NCBI GenBank assembly: GCA_963743425.1
Contig: CAVUPU010000002.1
Coordinates: forward strand, 1,054,001 to 1,118,000
Source of the DNA: JAJVID01 sp963743425
GTDB lineage: Bacteria > Acidobacteriota > Blastocatellia > RBC074
Direction: 5' to 3'
DNA length: 64,000 nt
A program made the position numbers and the translations under genes. Positions within the stretch are counted from its first letter, which is position 1, and every line of letters starts with the position of its first letter. Positions 35,549 through 45,600 of this stretch are shown here, one piece after another. The notes beneath the pieces are model-generated. The model was not told where the DNA came from and ran no database searches. It saw only the letters and a list, made by a program, of their open reading frames with translations.

Positions 35549-37846
35549 TTATGGCTCGCGTACGAAACGCAGGCCCCACCGGTTGAGCTTTCCAATATCA
35601 ATCGCCTCCAGGTCCGTCACCTTGAGCCGCCATGCGCCGGCGATGATTGCGCCGCGCAAGCTTTGCAACCCGGCGGTCGTGGCCATGGTGTAAGTCCTGA
35701 TGATGTTATCGTTCGCCCCCCCGGCGCGTTGATGAAGCGCGACACTGGCGCCGGCGGGGGAGACCAGAGTCACCACCAGATCGCCGATGTAGGTATGGGT
35801 GATGTCAACAGACACCTCTACCTCTTTGATTCGCCCGGGCGCGGCGGTCGTGAGCGCCCGTTCGATCCCGGCAGGATTATTATCAGGAATAGTCGCGCCC
35901 GGGTTTTCTTGAAGCTCTACTACCGCATCCGCTCTGCCTTCGATTTCAAGTTCCCAACGGTTCAACTGCCCCACGTCAATGGCGGCCAGATCCTGGATAT
36001 GAAGCGTCCAGGCCCCTTGCATGGATCGCCCGGCGAGGCCACTCAGTCCCGGAGTCGAGGTTGAATCGAAAACGCCCTGAATATTATTTGCGCTTCCGCC
36101 AGCCCGATCGTGCAGCGTGACGGTTGAGCCGGATGGCGCAATCAGCGTCAGACGCAAGTCGCCTTTGTAGGTGTGAGTGAGATCAACGCTCACCTTAACG
36201 GAAGAGACTATCGCCGCCTCGTTGAACGTGATCTGGTCGCGGACGCCAACCGGATTGTTATCGGGAATATTCAGCGCCGGAGATGAGCTTCGGCGAAATG
36301 TCTCGGTAGACTCAGCGCCCCCCCGCCGGATCGCCTCTGTCACGGCCCTGAAGGCGTTCACCTTGCCAAACCCGAACCACTGAGAGTGGCCGTTCTGATC
36401 GTAGACGCCCAGAGATTGCTCAAGTTGAGGGTCCTGACTGGGATCGGTGATTTTATCGGCCGTTGATTCAAGAATCTCCCTGACCTCCCGGGCGGTCAGG
36501 TCCGGATTGGCCGAAAGCACGAGGGCTGCCACACCTGCGACCGTCGGACAAGCGCTCGAGGTGCCGCCAAAGTCGAATGTATAGTCGGTGCTGGAGTAGC
36601 CGCTCGGACCCACGCGGTCAGTCGTTACGATTCCTCTTCCGACGATGGGAGTAGTGATGCGCGGGTAGGTGCGGATCGGACCGACGCTGGGCAGCCAGGT
36701 TCCCGGATGGGCGTTGTTGCTCGGCGCGCAGACTGAAATGTGTCTGCCCCAATTGCTGTAGGCCGATTTCCTGGCCTGGCTGGTGCAGGCTGCCACAGCT
36801 ATAACATCTTCGTGAGCGGCGAAACCGTCAAACCATCGAGTCGGTCCGCTGAGCAGGTCGTTTGGCCAACCTCGCTCGTTTACCGTGCCATCAACCGGGC
36901 GGTTGGCGTTGCCGGCGGCGAAGATGATGACACAGCCCTTCCCGTTTCGGCCCAGGGTGGCGGCGCGACTCATGGCGTTTCGCTGTCGCAATGAGAGCGG
37001 GAAGTTGATCGCCGCCGGCCCCCAGCTACAGGAGACCACGCTTGCGCCATGATCCGCTACCCAACCGAAGAGGTCTTCAATCGAGCTGTCATCCAAAAAG
37101 CCGCTTGTCCTGATCGGCATCAAGGCGCAGCCGGGCGCGACCCCAACCGAGCCCACGCCGTTCTCTTCCCCCACCGCTACGCCGCAGCAGGCGGTCCCGT
37201 GGTTATCATCCTCGGTCTCCGGCAGCGGCTCGAAATCGAGGCCGGCCAGGTCGCGTGGCGAGACGATCTTGCCTTGAGCCTGAAAGTCGCTGTGATTCAC
37301 GTCGCAGGAATCATCAGCCACCGCGACAACCACCGCGCGCTCGCCCAGAGTGAGGTCCCAGGCTCTCACCGCATCGATGTGCGAGTCAGCAGAGAGGAAC
37401 GGCCCGCCGGTATGATGGAGGTGCCATTGTTCGGCAAACATCGAATCCGCCGGCGTGTAAAAGCTTTGCTCCGTGACGGCGACATTAGGCTCGCTCAGCA
37501 ACACCTCGTCAGTCGCCGCCAGTTGGTTGGCGATTTTGATCGGATTCTCCGTCGCCTGCGGCGTCGCGCGAAAGACGTAGGCGCGGGGAACTCCCGGAAT
37601 CTGCTTGACCAGGGCAAGCCCCAGACCAGCGGTTAAGCGTTCAATCGCGTCATCGCTCACTTCCGGCCTGAACTGCACAGTAATTTCATCAGTCAGGTAT
37701 AACCGGGAGATGGGATCACCCTCGATCGCGTAAACGTGAGAGGCGAATTCCACCTCATTTCCCCGGCGCACGCTGTCCATCGTCGCATCACGCTCAGTCG
37801 CGTTCGACGGCGAACACTTCGAGGTCCTGCCGCCTGAGGCTGCCAC
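35549..37846 (-). CDS. S8 subtilisin-like serine protease with two proprotein-convertase P domains
   Basis: A 765-residue protein in this frame. The catalytic triad is Asp in 'VVAVADDSCDVNH', His in 'DDNHGTACCGVAVGE' and Ser in 'GGTSSACPTVAGVAAL', with the oxyanion Asn in 'FAAGNANRP'. Two C-terminal P domains follow ('VSVDLTHTYKGDLRLTLIAP' and 'VSVDITHTYIGDLVVTLVSP'). The first residues ('MAASGGRTSKC') are out of phase: the true N-terminus lies in the frame 37794-37997, joined by an 11-bp quasi-duplication. No signal peptide is visible. Confidence 0.9.
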   Translation of the reverse strand: MAASGGRTSKCSPSNATERDATMDSVRRGNEVEFASHVYAIEGDPISRLYLTDEITVQFRPEVSDDAIERLTAGLGLALVKQIPGVPRAYVFRATPQATENPIKIANQLAATDEVLLSEPNVAVTEQSFYTPADSMFAEQWHLHHTGGPFLSADSHIDAVRAWDLTLGERAVVVAVADDSCDVNHSDFQAQGKIVSPRDLAGLDFEPLPETEDDNHGTACCGVAVGEENGVGSVGVAPGCALMPIRTSGFLDDSSIEDLFGWVADHGASVVSCSWGPAAINFPLSLRQRNAMSRAATLGRNGKGCVIIFAAGNANRPVDGTVNERGWPNDLLSGPTRWFDGFAAHEDVIAVAACTSQARKSAYSNWGRHISVCAPSNNAHPGTWLPSVGPIRTYPRITTPIVGRGIVTTDRVGPSGYSSTDYTFDFGGTSSACPTVAGVAALVLSANPDLTAREVREILESTADKITDPSQDPQLEQSLGVYDQNGHSQWFGFGKVNAFRAVTEAIRRGGAESTETFRRSSSPALNIPDNNPVGVRDQITFNEAAIVSSVKVSVDLTHTYKGDLRLTLIAPSGSTVTLHDRAGGSANNIQGVFDSTSTPGLSGLAGRSMQGAWTLHIQDLAAIDVGQLNRWELEIEGRADAVVELQENPGATIPDNNPAGIERALTTAAPGRIKEVEVSVDITHTYIGDLVVTLVSPAGASVALHQRAGGANDNIIRTYTMATTAGLQSLRGAIIAGAWRLKVTDLEAIDIGKLNRWGLRFVREP

Positions 37847-37997
37847 GATAATCAGCGCGATAGGAGCCTTCGATCTCCTCCGGTCTCACCCCGCGCCTCA
37901 GCCGCACCGTAAACCGGTCTGGGACTTTGTTCACCCCCAATTTCTCTCCGCCGCGCAAGATATAGGCGCCAGGCGATCCTTCGTTTCCATTCGGCAT
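37794..37997 (-). pseudogene. Displaced N-terminal part of the S8 protease
   Basis: A frame starting at ATG 37997 with GGAGGAATCATT upstream, a very strong ribosome site, ends 'LEVFAVERD' and stops at 37794. The downstream protease frame contains 'ERDATMDSVR'. GAACGCGACT and GAGCGTGATG lie side by side here, so an 11-bp near-duplicate shifted the frame. Together the two pieces form one gene of about 830 codons. Confidence 0.65.
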
Positions 37998-38090
37998 AAT
38001 GATTCCTCCATCGAGGGCGGATAGACTCCGCCTTCGTCAAATTGCACATGTGTCCGGGGCGCCGGGCAGGCGTCCCTACCATGCAAGCGA

Positions 38091-38438
38091 TCATTCCTTG
38101 CCCCGGTTCGGCTCTCCCTCAGGCAGCGCCTTGAGGTTCAAGGCGTAGGAGCCTACGAATCCGGCGGCGAAGACAAGGCTTGCAATTAGCCTGGTTTTTT
38201 CGGGTCACGCAAAGACCAATGCGTCATTCAGCAAGAGAAAGATCCCGGCTCCTGAGGCTAGCGGCAAAAGCCCGATCAGCTTCGCGCGAAAATCGGCAAT
38301 GGCTTGATAGCTCCGGCAAACTTCTTCATATTGAATTTGCAGGTTGGGTTTTCGGCAAGAGGCGAGAACATCAACCGCCTGGCTTCCCAGACTGTTTTTC
38401 GGAGAAATGTCGAGCACTAACAGATGGGCCTGAAGCAT
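38091..38438 (-). pseudogene. Small membrane protein interrupted by an in-frame TGA
   Basis: The frame begins 'MLQAHLLVLDISPKNSLG', has a first membrane segment ('AKLIGLLPLASGAGIFLLL') and stops with TGA at 38205-38207. The same frame then continues for 37 more sense codons, with a second membrane segment ('RLIASLVFAAGFVGSYALNL'), to a TGA at 38091. A single-base nonsense change is the simplest reading; stop readthrough is possible. Family unknown. It lies upstream of the S8 gene on the same strand. Confidence 0.55.
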
Positions 38439-38584
38439 AGAGCTGAGACTCCTTACGTTACGACTCGAAATGAGCCGTTTTGCTAAATGGCGAGTCGCAC
38501 TCTAGCATCTATGCCGCATTGCTCGCAAGGCGCAGCGTTAATTCGGATGGTCAATATCCCTGAGCGCAAAAAACGATCTTCCGC

Positions 38585-39796
38585 TTATTCACAGCGCAGC
38601 GCAACCATCGGGTCCACCTTCGCCGCGCGCCGCGCAGGAATGTAGCAGGCCAGTAGCGCCACCCCCGTCAGCAATAGCGCAATCGAGCCGAACGTCATCG
38701 GGTCGGTCGCGCTCACGCCGAACAGCAGGGTCTTCATCAACCGCGTCAAGGCGAATGACGCGAGCAAACCGATCCCGACGCCCGACGCCGCCAACGCCAT
38801 TCCTTCGGCGACGACCAGTTTCAACACGTCGCGTGATTGCGCGCCCAAAGCCATCCGGACGCCGATCTCGTGTGTGCGCTGCGCGACGGTGTAAGCGATC
38901 ACGCCGTAAATGCCGACCGCGCCAAGCCCCAACGCCAGCAGCGCGAACCCGCCGAACAAAATCATATTGAAGCGCGGCTGCGTGGCGGCGGCGGCCACTA
39001 TATCGTCCATCGTCCTGACCTGCGCGATGATGAAATCGCGCTCGACGTCGCGCGCCTCGCGCCGAGCGGTCGCGTGGTGTTCGGCCTGAGCCTGGGCCAG
39101 CGTAGCGTCTGGGCGAAGGCGTCCGATCACTCTTATATACTGATTGCCACGACGCGGATCGGACGGGCGCAACTCAGAGCCGCGCCACAGATCGACATGG
39201 GTATCGGCCCGCAATTCCATCGGCGCCTTGAACGAGGCTGGCAGCACGCCGATCACGGTGTAACCGGAGCCGTCAAGGTCGAGCGTCCGGCCAATGACCG
39301 CCCGATCGCCGGCGAATTTGCGCTGCCAGAAAGCGTGGCTCAGCACGACAAATTTGTTCTTGCCTTCCACTTCCTCCTCCGCATTGAAATCACGGCCCAA
39401 CGCGACTTTGACGCCCAGCGTGCGGAAGAAATTCGCCGTACAGAACGGCGCGGCCACACTTTCCGGCTCGCTCACGCCTCGCAAGGTCGCCTGCCCAAAC
39501 GAGTACCAGCCGGCAAGCTCTGCGAAGCTCCGATTCTCCTGGCGCAGCCTGATGAATTCCGCCTCCGACAGCCCTTCGCGCGGATACCCGAGTGTCGGAA
39601 ACGCGGTGTGAAGCGCGACGAGGCTCTCCGGCTGATCATAAGGCAGCGGACGCAACAGCACGGCGTTGACGACGCTGAAAATCGCCGTGTTCGCCCCGAT
39701 GCCGAGCGCCAGCGTGAGCGCTACAATCAAAGTGAAGCCGGGTTTCTTCAACAACATTCGCGCCCCGGAGCGCAGGTCTTGCCAGAGCGTGTTCAT
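38585..39796 (-). CDS. ADOP-type permease with large internal deletion
   Basis: A 403-residue protein. The N-terminus 'MNTLWQDLRSGARMLLKKPG' and the first MacB periplasmic core domain are normal for ADOPs, and the end 'PARRAAKVDPMVALRCE' is the usual C-terminus. The family length is about 800. The first FtsX module and most of the second periplasmic domain are missing, with fusion near residue 240 ('HHATARREARDVERD'). About four membrane segments remain. Function of the ADOP family is unknown. Probably a deletion derivative rather than a working exporter. Confidence 0.8.
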   Translation of the reverse strand: MNTLWQDLRSGARMLLKKPGFTLIVALTLALGIGANTAIFSVVNAVLLRPLPYDQPESLVALHTAFPTLGYPREGLSEAEFIRLRQENRSFAELAGWYSFGQATLRGVSEPESVAAPFCTANFFRTLGVKVALGRDFNAEEEVEGKNKFVVLSHAFWQRKFAGDRAVIGRTLDLDGSGYTVIGVLPASFKAPMELRADTHVDLWRGSELRPSDPRRGNQYIRVIGRLRPDATLAQAQAEHHATARREARDVERDFIIAQVRTMDDIVAAAATQPRFNMILFGGFALLALGLGAVGIYGVIAYTVAQRTHEIGVRMALGAQSRDVLKLVVAEGMALAASGVGIGLLASFALTRLMKTLLFGVSATDPMTFGSIALLLTGVALLACYIPARRAAKVDPMVALRCE

Positions 39797-40313
39797 AAGT
39801 CTTCTCCGTAATCAAACAACCTGACGGTCTCTGAAAAATAAATGCGACAACAGTTTTCCTGGTCGCGGAGCGACCTTGTGAGCTTAGCCCGGCTTTTATG
39901 GTGTTTGAAAATTAATTCCGACCACTTGAAGATGCCACGGCCTTGCGCCGTGGAGTTTCACGTTGGCGGCTACAGCAGCGACGGCTCTCTTGAAGATGCC
40001 ACGGACTTGTTCCGTGGAGCTTCACGTTGGGGGCTACTGTAGCGACAAGCGTGAGACTCCACGGGACAAGCCCATTGGTATCTACACAAATCCGGGATTG
40101 CTCTTTGTCCCGGAGGGACGCCAGATATTAGCCGGTGGAGAAACCACCGGATGCAACCGAAAACATCCTCCCAGCCCCGGAGGGGCGACAGACCGATCTC
40201 TGTCGCCCCTCTAGGGCTGGGAATAGATTTCTTCCTTGGTTCCGGTGGTTACGCTGCGCTCCACCACCGGCTAATCTCCGCTGTGCCTCCGGCACAAAAA
40301 CTTGTGTAGATAC
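39797..40313. repeat. Repeat-rich gap left of the IS element (families P and D)
   Basis: No gene. 39851-39918 is family P ('TCGCGGAGCGACCT' core, also in reverse at 60967-61040). 39925-40060 has two tandem 'GAAGATGCCACGG' units. 40079-40313 is fold-back D, whose outer arm continues beyond the IS element at 42063-42110. The IS has therefore split a longer palindrome. Confidence 0.75.
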
Positions 40314-42062
40314 TTGTTTTCCGCTACCCCTTCATCAGGGTTTAACCATGCCATCTGGCAAGGTTAAATTTGCTGGTGATGAGTAAACCGAAAACAGCGA
40401 CAGAATACGAGACAGTACAAATTGGGGCGGCGCTGTTGGCGCGCGCCCTGTTCAAAGAACTGGGGGTCGCCAGCGCGATCGATCAATCAATCGCATCACA
40501 GCCTGAAGTTGAAGCTACTTATGGGCATTTGCTCCAGGCAGTGATCCTGAACCGGTTGACCTTCGACCCGCAGCCGCTTTACCGGATGAGCGAATGGGCA
40601 GCACAACACGGGATAGACGATCTGCTCGGAATCAATGCCGCCTGGCTCGATGATGATCGGCTTGGCGCCGCACTGGACGCCATCGCCACGCATCAAATCG
40701 AAATCTGGGTAGCGATCCTCAAACGAGCGCGCCAGCGTTTCAAACTCCCGCTGGAAGAACTGCATGGCGACACGACCTCGATCTACTTCGAGGGTGAGTT
40801 CGATCAGACCAACGTCAAACCAGGGCAGATCGAACGTGTCCCGCATTTATGTATCGGCTACAACAAAGACGGGCAGCGCGACAAAAAGCAGATGGTTTTA
40901 AGCCTGCTCTGCGCGGGGCGCGTGCCAGTCTGGTTCTCCCCGTGGGATGGCGACCGCAACGATAACGGCGTCTGTTTGCACGATCTCAAAGAACTGCGCC
41001 AGCGCCTGCTGCTGCCGGAAAATGCGCTGATGATCGGTGACAGCAAAGTCTGCCAGCGGGAAACGATGCTTGAATTGTGCCGCCATAACTGGCGTTTCCT
41101 CGCGCCACATCCGTGGACCCCGACGGCCAAAGCCGCCTGGCGCGAGACCTGGGAGAAGATCGAGGGCGGTCTGCTTACTTGGCGCCCGCTCGATTACCTC
41201 TCGCAAAACGAAGCGCGCAAAGCGGCGGAGAAACAGGCCAAGTATCGAGCCTGTGAAACCCCCTATCGGCTCGATGACCAGCAATTCAAAACCAGCTACC
41301 ATCTGCGCCGGCTCTTCGTCCATTCTTCTCGTGGGGCCGAGTCGGCGGCCAAACAACGTGAGAAGGCGCTGGTTGCAGGCCTTGCGGCGCTTTCTCGCCT
41401 CTCCGGCCTGGTCGGGAAATACCATTACCGCAAGCGCGAAACGATCACCAAGCGAATCGATCGAGATTTAGGCAAAGCCAAAGCGAGCGCCTATTTCAAA
41501 TACACACTGACAGGCACTGAGGGCGAGCGCGATTGGCGACTGCAATGGGAGCGCGATCAAGCGACGATTGCCGAAGAGATCAAATTTGACGGCATCTCGT
41601 TGATGTGTACCAACACGCCCGCGAGCGATCTGTCAGCGAACGAGGTTGTGAGCAAATACAAAGAACAGATCAAGGTCGAACAAACTATCAACTTCATCAA
41701 AAGCCCGGTCGAGTTACGCCCGACCTGGTTGCACAATCCAAAGCGCATCGCCGGACTGACGCTCTTGATCATGATCGCAGTGCTGGTGGCGATGTTGCTC
41801 GAATATCAAGTCCGTCGTCTGATTAAAGAGCGGCAGAAGAAGATTGATGGGCTACGCCCTGAAGGGCGCAAGGACCCTGCGCCGACTGCCAAATCCCTGC
41901 TGCGCTCTTTTAGTGATTATTCGCTGGTCGTCATCAAATACAGTGATGGCAACCAGGAAGTTCGTTATCCAAAGTTCAAACACGTCCCACAACAAATCTG
42001 GGACTTGCTTGGTCTACCTCCTCTGCCTGGATGAAACCAGTAAAGGGGGTAGCGGAAAACAA
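40314..42062 (+). mobile_element. IS element of the IS4/IS1634 type, complete, with 8-bp target duplication
   Basis: 1749 bp bounded by inverted ends TTGTTTTCCGCTACCCC and flanked by direct repeats GTAGATAC (40306-40313 and 42063-42070). It carries one transposase gene. The element sits in the arm of a family D palindrome: the bases after its right end are the inverse of 40048-40085. Confidence 0.88.
40370..42034 (+). CDS. IS4/IS1634-type DDE transposase
   Basis: A 554-residue transposase. The first catalytic Asp is in 'LHGDTTSIYFEG', the second in 'LMIGDSKVCQRE', and the Glu in 'YKEQIKVEQTINFIK' (the Y-2-R-3-E-6-K-type signature with K in place of R). The C-terminal helices contain a hydrophobic stretch ('GLTLLIMIAVLVAMLLEYQV') common in this family. 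The gene is intact and lies inside perfect-looking ends, so the element may be active. An ATG three codons into the frame (40379) is an alternative start. Confidence 0.92.
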   Translation: MLVMSKPKTATEYETVQIGAALLARALFKELGVASAIDQSIASQPEVEATYGHLLQAVILNRLTFDPQPLYRMSEWAAQHGIDDLLGINAAWLDDDRLGAALDAIATHQIEIWVAILKRARQRFKLPLEELHGDTTSIYFEGEFDQTNVKPGQIERVPHLCIGYNKDGQRDKKQMVLSLLCAGRVPVWFSPWDGDRNDNGVCLHDLKELRQRLLLPENALMIGDSKVCQRETMLELCRHNWRFLAPHPWTPTAKAAWRETWEKIEGGLLTWRPLDYLSQNEARKAAEKQAKYRACETPYRLDDQQFKTSYHLRRLFVHSSRGAESAAKQREKALVAGLAALSRLSGLVGKYHYRKRETITKRIDRDLGKAKASAYFKYTLTGTEGERDWRLQWERDQATIAEEIKFDGISLMCTNTPASDLSANEVVSKYKEQIKVEQTINFIKSPVELRPTWLHNPKRIAGLTLLIMIAVLVAMLLEYQVRRLIKERQKKIDGLRPEGRKDPAPTAKSLLRSFSDYSLVVIKYSDGNQEVRYPKFKHVPQQIWDLLGLPPLPG

Positions 42063-42070
42063 GTAGATAC

Positions 42071-42600
42071 CAATGGGACAAGCCCGTGGAGTCTCATGCC
42101 GCGTGGTTGGGTTTATTTCTCAAAGACCATTAAAGCCGGGGAAGCGATTCCATAGTTGATTCAGTCGCGGCAGCGACGGTTGAGTGTGCTGATCAAACTC
42201 AACCGTCGCTCCGGCAACTAAGGTCGGAGGCGTGCGCCATCCCTATTGCGTAACCAAGTGGCGTGCCATTTCGGCCAATCGTATAAACCCTTGAATGACG
42301 TGATTTGAAATGAGACTGATGAATAAGGGAAGCAGTAATCTGTCCGCTTTTGGGATCGCCTTTTCCCAAAACTGAAGCTGGATGACAGCGGTTCCACAAA
42401 CCAGGCTGGCGGCGAAAATCCGATTGAGCAGGCGGCGAAGCGGGTTTATACTGCGCGACGTTCCGTCAGCGCCCGGCCAGGCTTTATCAGCCCGCAACAC
42501 TTCAGACAGGTCAAAGCAGCGCCGTGATGGCTGGCTTGATGAATTGCCAAACAAATTCGAGACAACCTTGGGTAGGAGGGCGCGACGCCGGAGGTGAAGC
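42071..42600. other. Gap right of the IS element
   Basis: It contains the right arm of the interrupted palindrome (to about 42110), a family P fragment ('TTTCTCAAAGACCAT', 42116-42130) and a short perfect hairpin 'CGACGGTTGAGT' / 'ACTCAACCGTCG'. On the minus strand a frame 42243-42602 reads 'NPLRRLLNRIFAASLV' and 'LISNHVIQGFIRLAEMARHL'; it looks protein-like but matches nothing I know and starts divergently against the TIR gene. I treat it as uncertain. Confidence 0.35.
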
Positions 42601-45600
42601 ATGGCTGACGATTTCAAATACGACGTATTCCTGAGCCACAGTTCGAAAGACAAAGACGTTGTGCGCGCCGTCGCCGAGCGGTTGCGGGCGGACGGGCTGC
42701 GCGTCTGGTTCGATGAGTGGGAGATCAAGCCCGGCGACAGCGTGCCGAAGAAGATCGATGACGGGCTGGAGGGCTCCCGCATGCTCGTGCTGTGCATATC
42801 GGCGAATGCGTTCGGCTCCGACTGGACGCAGCTTGAGAGCTACACGTTCCGGTTTCGTGACCCGCTGAACAAGGAGCGCCGCTTCATTCCGCTACGGCTT
42901 GACGAGGCTCCCATCAAAGGCTCACTGGCGCAATTCCTTTACATCAACTGGCTGCCGGAGGAGCGCGAGCAGGAGTATGCAAAGCTCTTCGAAGCCTGCC
43001 GTCCGTTATCGAACCCGACGGTAGCGGAAGCAGGAGCTGTGGGCACACAGGTTGCGGAAAAGGCCATTCAACTCGACTACAGAAAGGAAATCTATGCCTT
43101 CGAATTCAGGTCGGATGGAAAGTGCGCACTCTCCAGTTCATTTGAACTCGACTCAAAAGACCACACCGTATGGCTGTGGGATGTCGAAACAGGGCGCTGT
43201 TTGCGGAGGCTAGAAGGCCACACGGACATTGTCAACGGCGTCAAATGGAGCAATGACGGACGATTGGCTTTGTCGGGCTCTCACGACGAGACCGTGCGTC
43301 TGTGGGAGGTAGAGACCGGGCTCTGCGTGCGGGTGTTCAAGGGTCATACAAGCGCCGTCTGGCATTTTAGCTGGAACGCCGACCAGCGGCGCTTCCTCTC
43401 ATGTGGCAGTGATCACACTGTTCGGTTGTGGGATACAGAGACAGGGCGCTGCCTGCGCGTATTCGAAGGACATACTGATGGCGTCCAACAGATGGCATGG
43501 AGCCACGATGAACGTCAGTTTCTCTCATCCTCGAATGATCATACTGTCAGACTGTGGGAGGTGGAGACAGGTCGCTGTCTGCGGGTGCTCGAAGGCCACA
43601 CGAGTTATGCTACGTCGCTCTTTTGGAGCGCCAAGCAAGGCTGGGCCTTTTCAGCGTCGGATGACAGCACTGTACGGATATGGGATGTGGACAAGGGGCG
43701 ATGCTTGAGAGTGCTCGAAGGTCACAAGAAGGCTGTTAGAGGTTTGGTCGTGAGCCGTGATCAGCGCCACGTGCTTTCCAGTTCACATGACATGACCCTA
43801 AGGCTGTGGGATGTAGAGACAGGTCGCTGTCTGCGGGTGCTCGAAGGCCACACGGATGGAGTAGTGACTGTGGACTGGAGCGAAAGGCAAAGTCGCGTTT
43901 TCTCCGTTGACAGTCATGGCAGCATTCGAGTGTGGGAACTGCCTGAGTTTGTTGCCGAGGCGCGAGCACCGAAAGTCTCAATACCAGCCTTGCCAACCGC
44001 GCCGGATCAAGTCCAATACACGAACGCAAAAGTCCTTCTCGTCGGCGAAAGCGGCGCAGGCAAGACGGGGCTTTCCAAGCGACTGGCTTTGAATGATTGG
44101 GAACCCAGCGACTCAACGGTTGGCGCGTGGGCGACGCAGTGGAAGCTGCCCGTGTCTTCCGAGGATGGCGTCGAGCGGGAAATCTGGCTCTGGGATTTCG
44201 GCGGTCAGGCGGATCAGCGATTGATCCACCAGCTTTACATGGACGAAACTGCGTTGGCGGCGCTGGTCTTCGATGGCCAGAAGGAAGATCTCTTCGAGAC
44301 GCTGGGCCAGTGGGATCGCAACCTGACTCGCGCCACGCGCAACCCATTCATCAAGCTGCTGGTCGCCGGACGCGTGGACGCCGGCGGCCTGCGCGTCAGT
44401 CGGAGCCAGGTCGATGCCTTTGCGAAAGAACGCGGCTACACGCAATTTCTGGAAACCAGCGCCAAGCAGAACATTGGCTGCGACGAACTCAAACAAGCCA
44501 TCCTCGGCGGCATCCGGTGGGAGAACATTCCGTGGCGCTCCTCGCCGCTACTCTTCAAGCGGCTCAAGGAGGAGATCGTCCGCCTCAAGGACGAAGGCCG
44601 CGTGCTGATGCGCTTCAATGAACTGCGAGAGACGCTGCAACTGCGTTTGATGGAAGCCCAGACCGGCGAAGTCGCGCGCTTCACCGACGAAGAACTGAAA
44701 GCGGTGGTGAGGCTGCTGGCCGGCCCCGGCGTGGTGTGGGAGCTGAAGTTCGGCAGTTGGGTGCTGCTCCAACCGGAGCGCATCAACGCCTACGCCCAGT
44801 CCGTGATCCAGACGATGCGCGAGGATCAGCACGAACGCGGCTGCCTGCCAGAAGAGCGCGTCTTGAACGGCGATCTCACCTATCACTCATCGATGGCGCG
44901 CCTCGAAGCCGACGAGGAACGCTTCGTCCTGCTGGCCATGCACCAGACGCTGGTGGAGCGCGGTCTCTGTCTGCGCGAACACACAGACAAGGGACCACTG
45001 CTCCTCTTCCCGAGTTATTACCGGCGCGAACGCCCAGAGTTGGTTGGGCATCCGGCTGTGCTGGTGAGCTATCGTTTCAATGGCTTCCTCGACGATATTT
45101 ACGCCACGCTAGTGGTACGGCTGCATCATACGCAGCCCTTCGAGCAAGATCATCTCTGGCGCTATGCCGCGGACTTCAGGACACTCACCGGGAAACAGCT
45201 CGGCATAAAGCTGACGCGCCGAGAGGAAGGCGCGGGTGAACTGGAGGTGTATTTCGATCCTACCATACATGTAGAGGAGAGGATCATTTTCGCCAAATAC
45301 GTCCATGAACATTTACTTCTGAACGCAAGGGACGTGGAACGATTGCGGCACTATGTCTGCCCACATTGCGGGACGCCAGCGGGCAACCGCGAAGTGGCAA
45401 TGAAGAAGCTGGCTGAAGGCAAGAAAGACATCGCGTGCGTGAATTGCGACGAAGCTAATAAGAGGATTCCATTATGGGATCAAATGGAAGAACTCTTCGC
45501 CAGCATGAGCATTAAAAACATGGTACGCAAGCTAGAGAAGCAATCAGCCCTCGTACTGGATAACGAGAGCAAGGAACGGGCGCTCGTCGGCGAGGTGATT

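Noticed and set aside
43736..44347. Minus-strand frame inside the TIR-WD40 gene
   Set aside because: Shadow of the WD40-Roc coding sequence with low-complexity Arg/Pro content.
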